A stretch of DNA of 36,399 bases from Planctomycetota bacterium. Lineage in GTDB: Bacteria; Planctomycetota; UBA1135; UBA2386. The DNA lies in assembly GCA_016794035.1 (NCBI GenBank), contig JAEUHS010000102.1, forward strand, positions 1-36,399. The letters are read 5' to 3'. The notes beneath the pieces are model-generated. The model ran no database searches. It saw nothing but the letters and a program-made list of their open reading frames with translations, and was not told the DNA's origin. The position numbers and the translations under genes were made by a program. Positions 16,298 through 24,704 of this stretch are shown here, in pieces (the stretch's first letter is position 1; every line of letters begins with the position of its first letter).

Positions 16298-17506
16298 CTA
16301 GAGCGCCTTCGCCGGGAAGCCGGCGGCCTCGAGCGTCAGCAGGATCTGGTCGACGTGCGCCCTGCCGCGCGTCTCCATCACCACGTCGAGTTCGGCCTGG
16401 CGCGGCGCGAGGTTGTTGAACAGGCGCTGGTGTTCGATGTCGATGATGTCGGCGCCCGCGGCGCCGATCATCTGCGTCACGCGCGCGAGCACGCCGGGCA
16501 CGTCCTGGATCGAGATGCGCAGCTTGGCGATCTTGCCGTCGAGCTTGAGGCCGCGCAGCAGCACCGTCGACAGCATGCGGCGGTCGATGTTGCCGCCGCA
16601 GATCACGACGCCGACGTCGCGTCCCGCGAACAGCGCCTGATGCCGCAGCAGCGCGGCGATGCCCGCGGCGCCCGCGCCTTCGGCGACGACCTTCTGCTGC
16701 GCGGCCAGCAGCTGCACCGCGGTCTCGATGTCGGTCTCGTCGACCAGCAGCACGTCGTCGATCAGCTCGGCGAGGATCTCGCTGGTGACCACGCCCGGGT
16801 TCTTCACGGCGATGCCGTCCGCCAGCGAATGCGTGCGCAGCACCGGCATCGGTTCGCCGCGCAGCTGCGCGCGCATCGACGGGCACAGTTCGGTCTGCAC
16901 GCCGAAGATGCGTATCTCCGGCTTCACGTGCCTGGCCCACACGGCGATGCCGGCGCACAGGCCGCCGCCGCCGATCGGCACCACCAGCGTGTCGATCTCC
17001 GGACGATCCTCGAGCATCTCGAGCGCCACCGTGCCCTGGCCGGCGACGACCACCGGATCGTCGTAGGGATGCACGAACGCGAGCCCGCGCTCGGCCGCCA
17101 GCTGCTTGGCGTAGGTCGTCGACTCGGCGACCGACTCGCCGCGCAGCAGCACCTCGGCACCCAGCGCTTCGGTGCGTTCGACCTTCGAGAACGGCGTGTT
17201 CTGCGGCATCACGATCACGACCGGCATGCCGAGCCGACGGCCGTGCCGCGCGACGCCCTGGGCGTGGTTGCCGGCCGACGCGGCGACGACGCCGGCCGGC
17301 GGTTCGGGCTGCTGCGCCAGCCGCTGCAGCTTCAGGCAGCTGCCGCGGTCCTTGAACGAGCCCGTGTACTGCATGTTCTCGAGCTTCAGGTACAGCCGCA
17401 TGCCGAGCTGCTCGCCGAGCCGCGGCGACTCGATCGTGGGCGTGCGCAGCACGTGGCTGCGGATCGCGACGGCGGCGTCGGCGACGTCCTGGGCGGTGAC
17501 CTGCAT
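16298..17506 (-). CDS. ilvA: threonine ammonia-lyase with C-terminal ACT domain
   Basis: A 402-residue cytoplasmic PLP enzyme that deaminates threonine to 2-oxobutanoate, the first step to isoleucine (or threonine catabolism). The PLP lysine is Lys52 in YTGSFKDRG. The phosphate-binding glycine loop is PIGGGGLCAGIA, near residue 175. ASAGNHAQGVA and the later VICGGNIDRRMLS are typical of the family. The last 70 or so residues (LRISIQDVPGVLARVTQMIG onward) form a single ACT domain, as in the short IlvA/TdcB-like enzymes that bind an amino-acid effector there. The ATG at 17506 is the natural N-terminus. I use the symbol ilvA for the family; whether the role is biosynthetic or catabolic cannot be read from sequence. 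A small unidentified reading frame ends 37 bases upstream on the same strand. Confidence 0.9.
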   Translation of the reverse strand: MQVTAQDVADAAVAIRSHVLRTPTIESPRLGEQLGMRLYLKLENMQYTGSFKDRGSCLKLQRLAQQPEPPAGVVAASAGNHAQGVARHGRRLGMPVVIVMPQNTPFSKVERTEALGAEVLLRGESVAESTTYAKQLAAERGLAFVHPYDDPVVVAGQGTVALEMLEDRPEIDTLVVPIGGGGLCAGIAVWARHVKPEIRIFGVQTELCPSMRAQLRGEPMPVLRTHSLADGIAVKNPGVVTSEILAELIDDVLLVDETDIETAVQLLAAQQKVVAEGAGAAGIAALLRHQALFAGRDVGVVICGGNIDRRMLSTVLLRGLKLDGKIAKLRISIQDVPGVLARVTQMIGAAGADIIDIEHQRLFNNLAPRQAELDVVMETRGRAHVDQILLTLEAAGFPAKAL

Positions 17507-17543
17507 GGCGGGGCGCGGAGCTTACCCGCGCGGCAGCGTGGGG

Positions 17544-17690
17544 TCAGCGAAACCAGCGCGTGATCAGTTCGGGCCGCGCGGCGAGCAAGGCCTTGGCGCG
17601 GCGGTTCGCGTGCTCGCCGACGGCCAGCCGGAACGCGTCACGCTGCTCGGGCGCGATGTCGGCCCAGCGTCCGTTCGCGACCGCGGGCAC
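17544..17690 (-). CDS. small unrecognised ORF, possibly truncated
   Basis: The 3' end of this minus-strand frame reads like real protein: VANGRWADIAPEQRDAFRLA, then VGEHANRRAKALLAARPELI, TRWFR, stop. I do not recognise it. No ATG lies near in frame; the GTG at 17690 gives 48 residues. The frame upstream of it (still coding-like in DVDGKILVP) runs into the start of the DUF1294 gene on the other strand. An ATG-ATG at 17738-17743 on the minus strand is one frame away, so a frameshift or a loss of the 5' end is possible. It may be a remnant or a genuine small gene preceding threonine dehydratase. Confidence 0.35.
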   Translation of the reverse strand: MPAVANGRWADIAPEQRDAFRLAVGEHANRRAKALLAARPELITRWFR

Positions 17691-17750
17691 GAGGATCTTG
17701 CCGTCGACGTCCGGTTGCCCGAGCCCACGCCCGGCCGCATCATCACCGCC

Positions 17751-18035
17751 ATGCTGCAACTGCTGTGGGCCCTGTGGCTGCTGTGGAACGTCGCGGTGCT
17801 GCTCGTGTTCGGCTTCGACAAGTGGCGCAGCCGCGGCGAGGGCCGGCGGATCCGCGAACGCACGTTGCTGTGGTGCATCGCCACCGGCGGCTGGCTCGGC
17901 GCGTGGCTGGCGATGGCGTGGTTCCGCCACAAGACGCAGAAGCAGCCGTTCCGGCGCTGGGCGATCGCCTGGACGATCGTCAATCCGACCTGGCTGCTGC
18001 TGTGGTGGACCTGGCAGAGCCGCGGCGCCGCCTGA
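17751..18035 (+). CDS. DUF1294 family small membrane protein
   Basis: A 94-residue protein with the DUF1294 signature: an N-terminal hydrophobic helix (LLWALWLLWNVAVLLVFGF) followed by DKWRSR, then RIRERTLLW, GGWLGAWLAMAWFRHKTQK and a C-terminal Trp-rich helix (WLLLWWTW). The conserved DK, RI-x-E-x-x-L and FRHKT-x-K elements are all present, so the gene looks intact. Function of the family is unknown; in other proteins it is sometimes fused to a cold-shock domain. The ATG at 17751 starts just before the first helix. Its stop lies 21 bases from the converging prolyl isomerase gene. Confidence 0.8.
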   Translation: MLQLLWALWLLWNVAVLLVFGFDKWRSRGEGRRIRERTLLWCIATGGWLGAWLAMAWFRHKTQKQPFRRWAIAWTIVNPTWLLLWWTWQSRGAA

Positions 18036-18056
18036 TCCGCCGCGCCCGAACCCCGG

Positions 18057-19175
18057 TCAGAGCAGCAGCCGCAGCTTCGACTTCTCGCGGGCCTGGAACA
18101 GCCGGTCTTCCTGCCGCGAACGGATCATCACCTGCCGGATCGACGGGATCGCGTCCTCGGTGAACAGGATGAACATCTGCTGCGAGAACTCGATGCGCTT
18201 GACGATGTGCCAGCCGTACTGGCTCTCGACCACGCCGCTGACCTCGCCGTCGCGTAGGAACCACGCGGTGCGACACAGCACCGCCGGCAGCCGGTCGTCG
18301 AAGCGGTGCACCCCGTGCAGCACGCCGCCGTTCGGCGCCGTGCGCGTGTCGTCCGAGAAGCCGCGTGCGACCTCCTCGAAGTTCGAACCGTCGGGCCGCA
18401 GGCGAGCCTCGACGTCGGCCAGTCGCGCGGTCGCGCGGGCGAAGCCCTCGTCGGCCAGCAGGATGCCGCGGCCGCCGTCGCGGTGCTGGATCAGGATGTG
18501 CGCCATCGTCACGCGGCCGCCGAAGGCGCGCGCGTTGTCGTTGAAGAACTGCTGCAGCTGCGCGCGCGTGTAGTCGCCGGGCTCGAGGTGGTCGAGCGCA
18601 CCCTGCAGCTCGGCGGCGATGCCCTGGCGCAGCTGGAAGTCCGCCAGCAGCCGGTTCACCTGCTGCTGGGTCAGATCGATCGGGCGGTCGTTGGCCTTGC
18701 GGTCGGCGATGTAGGCGTCGAGCCAGCTCTGGAAGCTGCGCTGCAGCGCGGTGCTCTGCGCCTCCTTCAGCTTGGTCGCGTCCAGTTCGTCGCCGAACGT
18801 CTGCCGCAGCGCCTCGAGATCCGCGAACTGCCGCACCCACGGCGCGACCAGGTCCGACTGCAGCATGCGCTCGATCTCGGGCCGCTTGCCGAGCGCCTCA
18901 CGGAAGCCCGGGTAGTGCACGACGTCGATGTGGTCGACGAGATCGCCGAGCGTCAGCGTGCGGTCGCCGACCTGCGCGATCGCCGCGTCACGGTCCCGCG
19001 GGTAGTGGCGCACCAGGAAGTGCGGCTCGTCCTGCTGCTGGGCCACGACCGCCGGCGGCTGTGGCTGCTGGGCGGTTGCATCGGGTCGGCCCGCCGCCTG
19101 CTGGCACCGCAGCGCGGCCGGGAGCGTCAGCGCGAGCAGCGAGAGGGCGATGGCACGGGAACGTGGGCGGTGCAT
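18057..19175 (-). CDS. periplasmic parvulin-type peptidyl-prolyl isomerase
   Basis: A 372-residue protein. An N-terminal signal sequence (basic start, AIALSLLALTLPAAL core) is followed by a Gln/Pro/Ala-rich linker, a helical SurA/PrsA-like chaperone region (about residues 60-215) and one rotamase domain (about 224-326). The rotamase has the family hallmarks MAHILIQ, NFEEVARGFSDD, NGGVLHG and YGWHIVKR. It would isomerise proline bonds and assist folding of exported proteins in the periplasm. A TATAAC hexamer on the minus strand at 19220-19225, about 45 bases before the ATG, could be a promoter -10; I see no good -35 partner. The gene is divergent from the galactokinase operon. The specific client proteins cannot be read. 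Confidence 0.87.
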   Translation of the reverse strand: MHRPRSRAIALSLLALTLPAALRCQQAAGRPDATAQQPQPPAVVAQQQDEPHFLVRHYPRDRDAAIAQVGDRTLTLGDLVDHIDVVHYPGFREALGKRPEIERMLQSDLVAPWVRQFADLEALRQTFGDELDATKLKEAQSTALQRSFQSWLDAYIADRKANDRPIDLTQQQVNRLLADFQLRQGIAAELQGALDHLEPGDYTRAQLQQFFNDNARAFGGRVTMAHILIQHRDGGRGILLADEGFARATARLADVEARLRPDGSNFEEVARGFSDDTRTAPNGGVLHGVHRFDDRLPAVLCRTAWFLRDGEVSGVVESQYGWHIVKRIEFSQQMFILFTEDAIPSIRQVMIRSRQEDRLFQAREKSKLRLLL

Positions 19176-19333
19176 GCGTCTGGGGTCCGGCGGGCGTGCG
19201 GCCGCGGCCGCGATCGGCGGTTATAGCCGCGCAGCGGGCCGGCGTTGCGCCGATTGCCGCGTGGCAGTTCCTCGACTGCCGAGGCCGCCCGGCTTGAACC
19301 GGTCGCGCCGGTCTCGTTCGATTGTGGATCGAC

Positions 19334-20518
19334 ATGACCGCTGCGCCTCCGGCCCGATTGCTCGCCGCGCTGAACGAGCGCTTCCAACGCGAGTTCGGCG
19401 GCGAGCGGCCGCGCGTGTTCTTCGCCCCGGGCCGCATCAACCTGGTCGGCGCGCACCTGGACTACAACGGCGGCGACGTGCTGCCGATGGCCGTGGATCG
19501 CGGCATCTACGCCGCCGTGCGCCTGCGCGGCGACGGGCGGCTGCGCCTGCGCAGCCTCGACCAGGAGCTCGCCGTCGACGTCGACGCGGCGCAGGTCGGC
19601 CGTCGCACCCGGACCGAATGGGGCTGGGCCGGCTATCCGCTCGGCGTCTGGCACGGGTTCCAGCAGCGCACGGGCCTCGGCGTCGGCCTCGACGTCGTCT
19701 TCGCCGGCGACGTGCCGATGGCGTCCGGGCTGTCGTCGTCGGCGGCGCTGGAGGTCGCGACCGCGGTCGCGCTCGACGCGCTGCACGGCACCCGGCTCGA
19801 TCGCCAGCAGCTCGCGTTGCTGGCCCACCGCGCCGAGACCGGGTTCGTCGGCGTGCGCTGCGGCATCATGGACCAGTTCGCGTCGGCGCTCGGTCGCGCC
19901 GGCCAGGTGCTGCTGCTGCGCTGCGCCGGTCCGCGCTGGGAGCACGTGCCGTTCGATCCGGCCGCCTGCGAGGTGCTGGTCATGGACACCAGGAAGCCGC
20001 GCCGGCTGGCCAAGAGCGGCTTCAACGAACGGGTCGCGCAGTGCGCCACCGCACACGAACTGCTGCGCGCGCACGTCCGCGACCTGCCGCACCTGGCCTC
20101 CTACACGCCCGAAGAGCTCGAACAGAGCCGCGAGGCGATGGACGAGGTGTTGTTCCATCGGGCGCGCCACGTCGTCACCGAGATGGCGCGCACCGCGCTC
20201 GCGGTCGCGGCGCTGCGGCAGCACGACTACGCGACGCTCGGCGCCCAGCTCGACGCGAGCCATCGCTCGACCGCGACCGACTTCGACGTCAGCTGCGACG
20301 AACTCGACGTGATCACCGACGCGGCGCGCGAGCACGACGCGGTGTTCGGCGCGCGCCTGACCGGCGCCGGTTTCGGCGGCTGCGCGATCGCGCTGGTGCA
20401 GAGCGGCGCGTCGGCGCAGGTGTCGGCGGGCGTCGGCCAGCGCTTCCGCGAACGCTTCGGCGTCACGCCGGCGTTCGACCTGTTGCGCATCGGCAACGGT
20501 CCCGGCGAGGTCGGCTGA
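19334..20518 (+). CDS. galK: galactokinase-like GHMP kinase
   Basis: A 394-residue cytoplasmic sugar kinase from the ATG at 19334 (a TTG four codons earlier is less likely). Motif 1 is APGRINLVGAHLDYNGG (residues 31-47), the ATP loop is PMASGLSSSAALE (about 128), the catalytic Asp is 180 in RCGIMDQFAS, and motif 3 is TGAGFGGCAI near 345. These are the galactokinase landmarks, and the length fits. One oddity: the usual GEHTDY is GAHLDY, so the sugar-contacting Glu is Ala40 while His41 and Asp43 remain. The substrate may therefore be galactose or a related sugar. The GH78 rhamnosidase gene starts 4 bases after its stop, so the two are surely one transcript. A weak promoter-like pair, TTGAAC (19294-19299) and TTCGAT (19317-19322), lies just upstream. 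Confidence 0.85.
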   Translation: MTAAPPARLLAALNERFQREFGGERPRVFFAPGRINLVGAHLDYNGGDVLPMAVDRGIYAAVRLRGDGRLRLRSLDQELAVDVDAAQVGRRTRTEWGWAGYPLGVWHGFQQRTGLGVGLDVVFAGDVPMASGLSSSAALEVATAVALDALHGTRLDRQQLALLAHRAETGFVGVRCGIMDQFASALGRAGQVLLLRCAGPRWEHVPFDPAACEVLVMDTRKPRRLAKSGFNERVAQCATAHELLRAHVRDLPHLASYTPEELEQSREAMDEVLFHRARHVVTEMARTALAVAALRQHDYATLGAQLDASHRSTATDFDVSCDELDVITDAAREHDAVFGARLTGAGFGGCAIALVQSGASAQVSAGVGQRFRERFGVTPAFDLLRIGNGPGEVG

Positions 20519-20522
20519 CCCG

Positions 20523-23363
20523 ATGCGCGCGGCCGGGTCCACCGGGGTGACCGCGTCGCTGCGGCTCGTGCTCGCGGCCGGGCTGCTCGGTGGCTGCGCG
20601 ACGGCGCCGCCGGCGATGGCCGAGGTCGGCGCGCCGACGCAACTGCGCTGCGAGTACCTGACCACGCCGCTCGGCATCGACACGCCGCGGCCGCGCCTGT
20701 CGTGGGTCGTCGGCGATCCGCGCCGCGGCGCCATGCAGGCCGCGTTCCAGATCCTGGCGGCCTCGAGCCCCGAACGGCTGGCCGCCGCGGCCGAGGGCGT
20801 GACCGACGCCGCCGACGTCTGGGACTCGGGCCGCGTGCGCAGCGACCGCACGGTGCACGTCGAATGGGGCGGACCGGCGCTGGACGCGACGACCCGCGTG
20901 TTCTGGACGGTGCGCACCTGGAACGCGGCCGAGCAGCCGTCGGCGTTCGCGGCGCCGACTTGGTTCGAGACCGGGTTGTTCGACGGTGCCCGTTGGGACG
21001 CCGCGTGGATCGGCGACGGCGAGCCCCCGCCCGCGCGCGACGAGGACTGCTACGGCGATCGCCCGGCACCGCTGCTGCGGCGCACGTTCCAGCTCGACGG
21101 CCCGGTCGCGCACGCCCGGCTCTACGTCACCGGCCTCGGCTGGCACGAGGCCTGGCTCAACGGCGCGCGCGTCGGCGACCATCGGCTCGATCCGCCGTGG
21201 ACGGCGTTCGATCGGCTGGTGCCGTACGCGGTGCACGACGTCACCGCGCTGCTGCACGAAGGCGAGAACGTGCTCGGCGCGATGCTCGGCAACGGCTGGT
21301 ACGCGCCGCTGCCGCTGCGCCTGTGGGGCAAGCTCGACCTGCGCGACCACCTGCCGGTCGGCCCGCCGAAGCTGCTGGCGCGGCTGGAGATCGAGTTCGC
21401 CGACGGGCGCCGCACCCAGGTCGTCTCCGATGCGACGTGGCGCACGGCGCCCGGCCCCGTGCGGCGCAACAACGTCTACCTCGGCGAACGGCAGGACGCG
21501 CGTGCGGAGCCGCCGGGCTGGCGCGAGCCCGGCTTCGACGACACGGGCTGGAAGCCGGCGCTGCCGGTGCCGGCGCCGCGTGGCGCGCTGCGCTGGCTGC
21601 CGATGCCGCCGGTGCGCCACACGCGCACGCTGGCGCCGGCATGCATCCGCACCGTGCAGCCCGGGCTGCACGTGGTCGACTTCGGCCAGAACTTCGCCGG
21701 CGTGGTGCGGCTCGCCGTGACCGCGCCGCGCGGCACCGAGATCGTGCTGCGCTACGCCGAGGAGTTGCACGCCGACGGCACCGTCGACGTCGACTCGACC
21801 GTCGCCGCGCAGATCAAGCAGCCCGGCCTGGGTGGCCCGGGCGCGCCCGACGTCGCCTGGCAGGAGGATCGGTACGTCTGTCGCGGCGACGGCGACGAGG
21901 TGTTCGAGCCGCACTTCACCTGTCACGGTTTCCGCTACGTCGAGATCCGGGGCCTGCCGCAGGCGCCGCTGGCGCGCGACGTCACCGGCATCGTGCTGCA
22001 CACCGACCTGCGGCCGGTGTCGGCGTTCGCCTGTTCGAACGTGCTGCTCGATCGCGTCCAGGAGGTCGTCGACTGGACGCTGCGCAGCAACGCGCAGGGC
22101 GTGCTGTCGGACTGTCCGGCGCGGGAGCGTTTCGGCTACGGCGGCGACATGGTCGCCTCGGCCGACGCCTACCTCGCCAACTTCGACATGGCGACCACGC
22201 ATGCCAAGGCGATCGGCGATTTCGCGCGCGCGGCGCGGCCGAGCGGCGGCCTGCCCGAGATCGCGCCCGACATCGGCGTCAACGAGAGCGGTCTCACCGA
22301 CGACACCGGCCCGCTGAGCTGGATGTTCGCGCATGCCCGGTTGCTGCAGCGCGCCTACGAACACTACGGCGATCGCCGGCTGGTCGAACAGCAGTACGAG
22401 ACGCTGGGCAACCTGGTGCGCTTCTGCCGCGCGCGCATCCCGGGCAACGTCACGGTGGCGTGCTTCGGCGACCACGGCGGCATCGGCGTCAATCCGGTGC
22501 CGGTGGTGGCGACCGCGACCTGGTTCCGCCTGCTGCAGATCGCGGCCGACTTCGCGATCGTGCTCGGGCGCGAGGGCGACGCGCGCGAGTTCCTCGGCTA
22601 CGCGAACGCCGTGCGTGCCGAGGTCGCGAAGGGTGTCGATGCGGCGACCGGCGTCGTCCTGGTCCGGTGCCAGTCGTCGCAGGCGACGGCGCTGGCGGCC
22701 GGCCTGGTGCCGGCGCGCAGCCGCGACGCGGCGTTCGCGGTGCTGCTGCAGGAGATCGAGGCGGCCGGCGGGCACTTCACCACCGGCATGTTCGGCACCG
22801 GCGACCTGCTGCACTGCCTCGACGCGGCCGACCGCAGCGACCTCGCCTACCGCATGGTGGCGACCCGCGAGTATCCGGGCTACGGCTTCCAGCTCGAGCA
22901 CGGCGCGACGACGCTGTGGGAACACTGGAGCCAGCAGCGCCACTGGTCGCGCAACCACACGATGTACGCGACCGTCAGCGCCTGGCTGCAGCGCACGCTG
23001 GTCGGCATCCGGCAGGCCGACGGGTCGGTCGCGTGGAAGCAGATCGTGATCGCGCCGGCCGTCGTCGGCGACCTGACCTGGGCGCGCGGGCACCACGACA
23101 CGGTGCGCGGCCGCATCGCCAGCGCGTGGCAGCGGCGCGGCGACGGCCTCGTGCTCGACGTCGAGATCCCGGCCAACACCCGCGCGACGGTGTTCGTGCC
23201 GATGCTCGGCCACGCGCAGCGCGACGTGTTCGAGAGCGGCGTGCCGATCGTCGAACGCGGTGTGCCGACCAGCGCCGAACCGATGCTCGACGTGCGCTCG
23301 GTCGACGCGCGCGCGTGCGTGGTGCAGCTGGGCTCGGGCCGCTACCATTTCGAGCTGCGATGA
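20523..23363 (+). CDS. alpha-L-rhamnosidase, GH78, lipoprotein
   Basis: A 946-residue enzyme that removes terminal alpha-L-rhamnose from glycans or glycosides by inversion. The N-terminus has a lipobox (LLGGC, Cys25), so it is exported and lipid-anchored. Order: N-terminal beta domains (from LRCEYLTTPLGIDTPRPRLSW), a jelly-roll module with the typical ARLYVTGLGWHEAWLNGARVG, the (alpha/alpha)6 catalytic barrel, and a C-terminal beta domain (TWARGHHDTVRGRIASAW). In the barrel, D530-C-P-A-R-E535 and Asp542 in GYGGD reproduce the Asp, +5 Glu, +12 Asp spacing of known GH78 enzymes, and Glu800 in LWEHW is the likely general base. It follows galactokinase by 4 bases, and its stop overlaps the next gene (ATGA at 23360-23363). 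Full length and apparently active. Confidence 0.92.
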   Translation: MRAAGSTGVTASLRLVLAAGLLGGCATAPPAMAEVGAPTQLRCEYLTTPLGIDTPRPRLSWVVGDPRRGAMQAAFQILAASSPERLAAAAEGVTDAADVWDSGRVRSDRTVHVEWGGPALDATTRVFWTVRTWNAAEQPSAFAAPTWFETGLFDGARWDAAWIGDGEPPPARDEDCYGDRPAPLLRRTFQLDGPVAHARLYVTGLGWHEAWLNGARVGDHRLDPPWTAFDRLVPYAVHDVTALLHEGENVLGAMLGNGWYAPLPLRLWGKLDLRDHLPVGPPKLLARLEIEFADGRRTQVVSDATWRTAPGPVRRNNVYLGERQDARAEPPGWREPGFDDTGWKPALPVPAPRGALRWLPMPPVRHTRTLAPACIRTVQPGLHVVDFGQNFAGVVRLAVTAPRGTEIVLRYAEELHADGTVDVDSTVAAQIKQPGLGGPGAPDVAWQEDRYVCRGDGDEVFEPHFTCHGFRYVEIRGLPQAPLARDVTGIVLHTDLRPVSAFACSNVLLDRVQEVVDWTLRSNAQGVLSDCPARERFGYGGDMVASADAYLANFDMATTHAKAIGDFARAARPSGGLPEIAPDIGVNESGLTDDTGPLSWMFAHARLLQRAYEHYGDRRLVEQQYETLGNLVRFCRARIPGNVTVACFGDHGGIGVNPVPVVATATWFRLLQIAADFAIVLGREGDAREFLGYANAVRAEVAKGVDAATGVVLVRCQSSQATALAAGLVPARSRDAAFAVLLQEIEAAGGHFTTGMFGTGDLLHCLDAADRSDLAYRMVATREYPGYGFQLEHGATTLWEHWSQQRHWSRNHTMYATVSAWLQRTLVGIRQADGSVAWKQIVIAPAVVGDLTWARGHHDTVRGRIASAWQRRGDGLVLDVEIPANTRATVFVPMLGHAQRDVFESGVPIVERGVPTSAEPMLDVRSVDARACVVQLGSGRYHFELR

Positions 23364-24697
23364 CGACTCCCGCCCTGCCCCATGTCGTCGTCGTCGGCGG
23401 CGGTTTCGCCGGCCTCGCCGCGGCGCGTGCGCTGCGGCGCGAGCCCGTTCGCATCACGATCGTCGACCGGCGCAACCACCACCTGTTCCAGCCGCTGCTG
23501 TACCAGGTCGCGACCGCGGCGCTGAACCCGGGCGACATCGCCTACCCGATCCGATCGGTGCTGCGTCTGCAGCAGAACGCGCGCACGTTGCTGGCCCGCG
23601 TCACCGGCATCGACCTCGCGCAGCGCACGCTGCAGCTGCTCGATGGCCAGCTCGCCTTCGATCATCTGCTGGTCGCGACCGGCGCCACGCACAGCTACTT
23701 CGGCAAGGACGACTGGGAGGCGTGGGCGCCGGGCCTGAAGACGATCGAGGACGCGCTCGAGATCCGGCGCCGCGTGCTGTCGGCGTTCGAGGCCGCGGAG
23801 CGGCAGAAGGACCCCGCCGAGCTGCCGGCGACGCTGACGTTCGTCGTCGTCGGTGCCGGTCCGACCGGCGTGGAGCTGGCCGGCGCGCTGTCGGAGATCG
23901 GCCGCCTGACGGTCGCCAAGGACTTCCGCTCGTTCGATCCGCGCACGCTGCGCGTCGTGCTGGTCGAAGGCGCCAGCCGCGTGCTGCCGCCGTACTCCGA
24001 ACGGTTGTCGACGGCGGCGAAGCGACAGCTCGAACGGCTCGGCGTCGAGGTGCGCACCGGCAGCCAGGTGACCAGGATCGATCAGAGCGGCGTCTGGCTC
24101 GGCGCAGAGCACATCCAGGCACGCACCGTGCTGTGGGCGGCCGGCGTCGCCGCCTCGCCGCTCGGCGCGATGCTCGGCGTGCCGCTCGATCGCGCCGGCC
24201 GCGTGCTGGTGCAACCCGACCTGAGTCTGCCGGGCCACCCCGACGTGTTCGTCGCCGGCGACCTGATGCACCTCGAACAGGACGGCGCGTTGGTGCCCGG
24301 CGTCGCGCCGGCGGCGATCCAGGCCGGCCGTCACGCCGCCAGGAACATCGCCGCGCGAGTCGCCGGCGCGCCGACGAAGCCGTTCCGCTACCGCGACAAG
24401 GGTTCGCTGGCGACGATCGGCAGCGCCAAGGCGGTCGGCAAGCTCGGCCGGCTCGAGGTCACCGGCTTCTTCGCCTGGTGGGTCTGGTGGGTCGTGCACA
24501 TCGCCTACCTGATCGGCTTCCGCAACCGCGTCAGCGTGATGATCGGCTGGGCCTGGCAGTACTTCGCGTTCTCGCGCGGCGCGCGGCTGATCACCGGCCG
24601 CGCGTGGGAGCCGGCGCAGACCCAGCCCGCCGCGCCGCAGCCGCCGACCGTGCAGGCGAATCCGGCGCTGCCCCGGACGTCGCCCTCGAAGACCTGA
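23360..24697 (+). CDS. ndh: type II NADH dehydrogenase (NDH-2)
   Basis: A 445-residue flavoprotein that passes electrons from NADH to quinone at the inner face of the membrane without pumping protons. The FAD dinucleotide fold is VVVVGGGFAGLAAARAL (near residue 9) and the NADH fold is VVVGAGPTGVELAGALSE (near 163). Family marks include HHLFQPLLYQVATAAL and the FAD-ribityl segment VFVAGDLMHLEQDG, followed by PAAIQAGRHAARNI. The C-terminal stretch WWVWWVVHIAYLIGFRNR is the amphipathic or membrane-binding segment usual in NDH-2. A Pro/Ala/Gln-rich tail follows. The ATG at 23360 overlaps the rhamnosidase stop by four bases (ATGA), so translation is probably coupled, although the two functions have no obvious link. 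The DUF1080 gene converges after 7 bases. Confidence 0.92.
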   Translation: MTTPALPHVVVVGGGFAGLAAARALRREPVRITIVDRRNHHLFQPLLYQVATAALNPGDIAYPIRSVLRLQQNARTLLARVTGIDLAQRTLQLLDGQLAFDHLLVATGATHSYFGKDDWEAWAPGLKTIEDALEIRRRVLSAFEAAERQKDPAELPATLTFVVVGAGPTGVELAGALSEIGRLTVAKDFRSFDPRTLRVVLVEGASRVLPPYSERLSTAAKRQLERLGVEVRTGSQVTRIDQSGVWLGAEHIQARTVLWAAGVAASPLGAMLGVPLDRAGRVLVQPDLSLPGHPDVFVAGDLMHLEQDGALVPGVAPAAIQAGRHAARNIAARVAGAPTKPFRYRDKGSLATIGSAKAVGKLGRLEVTGFFAWWVWWVVHIAYLIGFRNRVSVMIGWAWQYFAFSRGARLITGRAWEPAQTQPAAPQPPTVQANPALPRTSPSKT

Positions 24698-24704
24698 GGC
24701 GCGG

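Noticed and set aside
13953..16958. Open antisense frame of 1,001 codons across the 47-residue-repeat gene
   Set aside because: Low-complexity Arg/Gly/Ala translation whose periodicity merely mirrors the sense repeats; it also runs into the threonine dehydratase gene in the wrong frame.
20463..23348. Open antisense frame of 961 codons across the GH78 gene
   Set aside because: Shadow of the sense codon bias; the sense protein has complete catalytic motifs.
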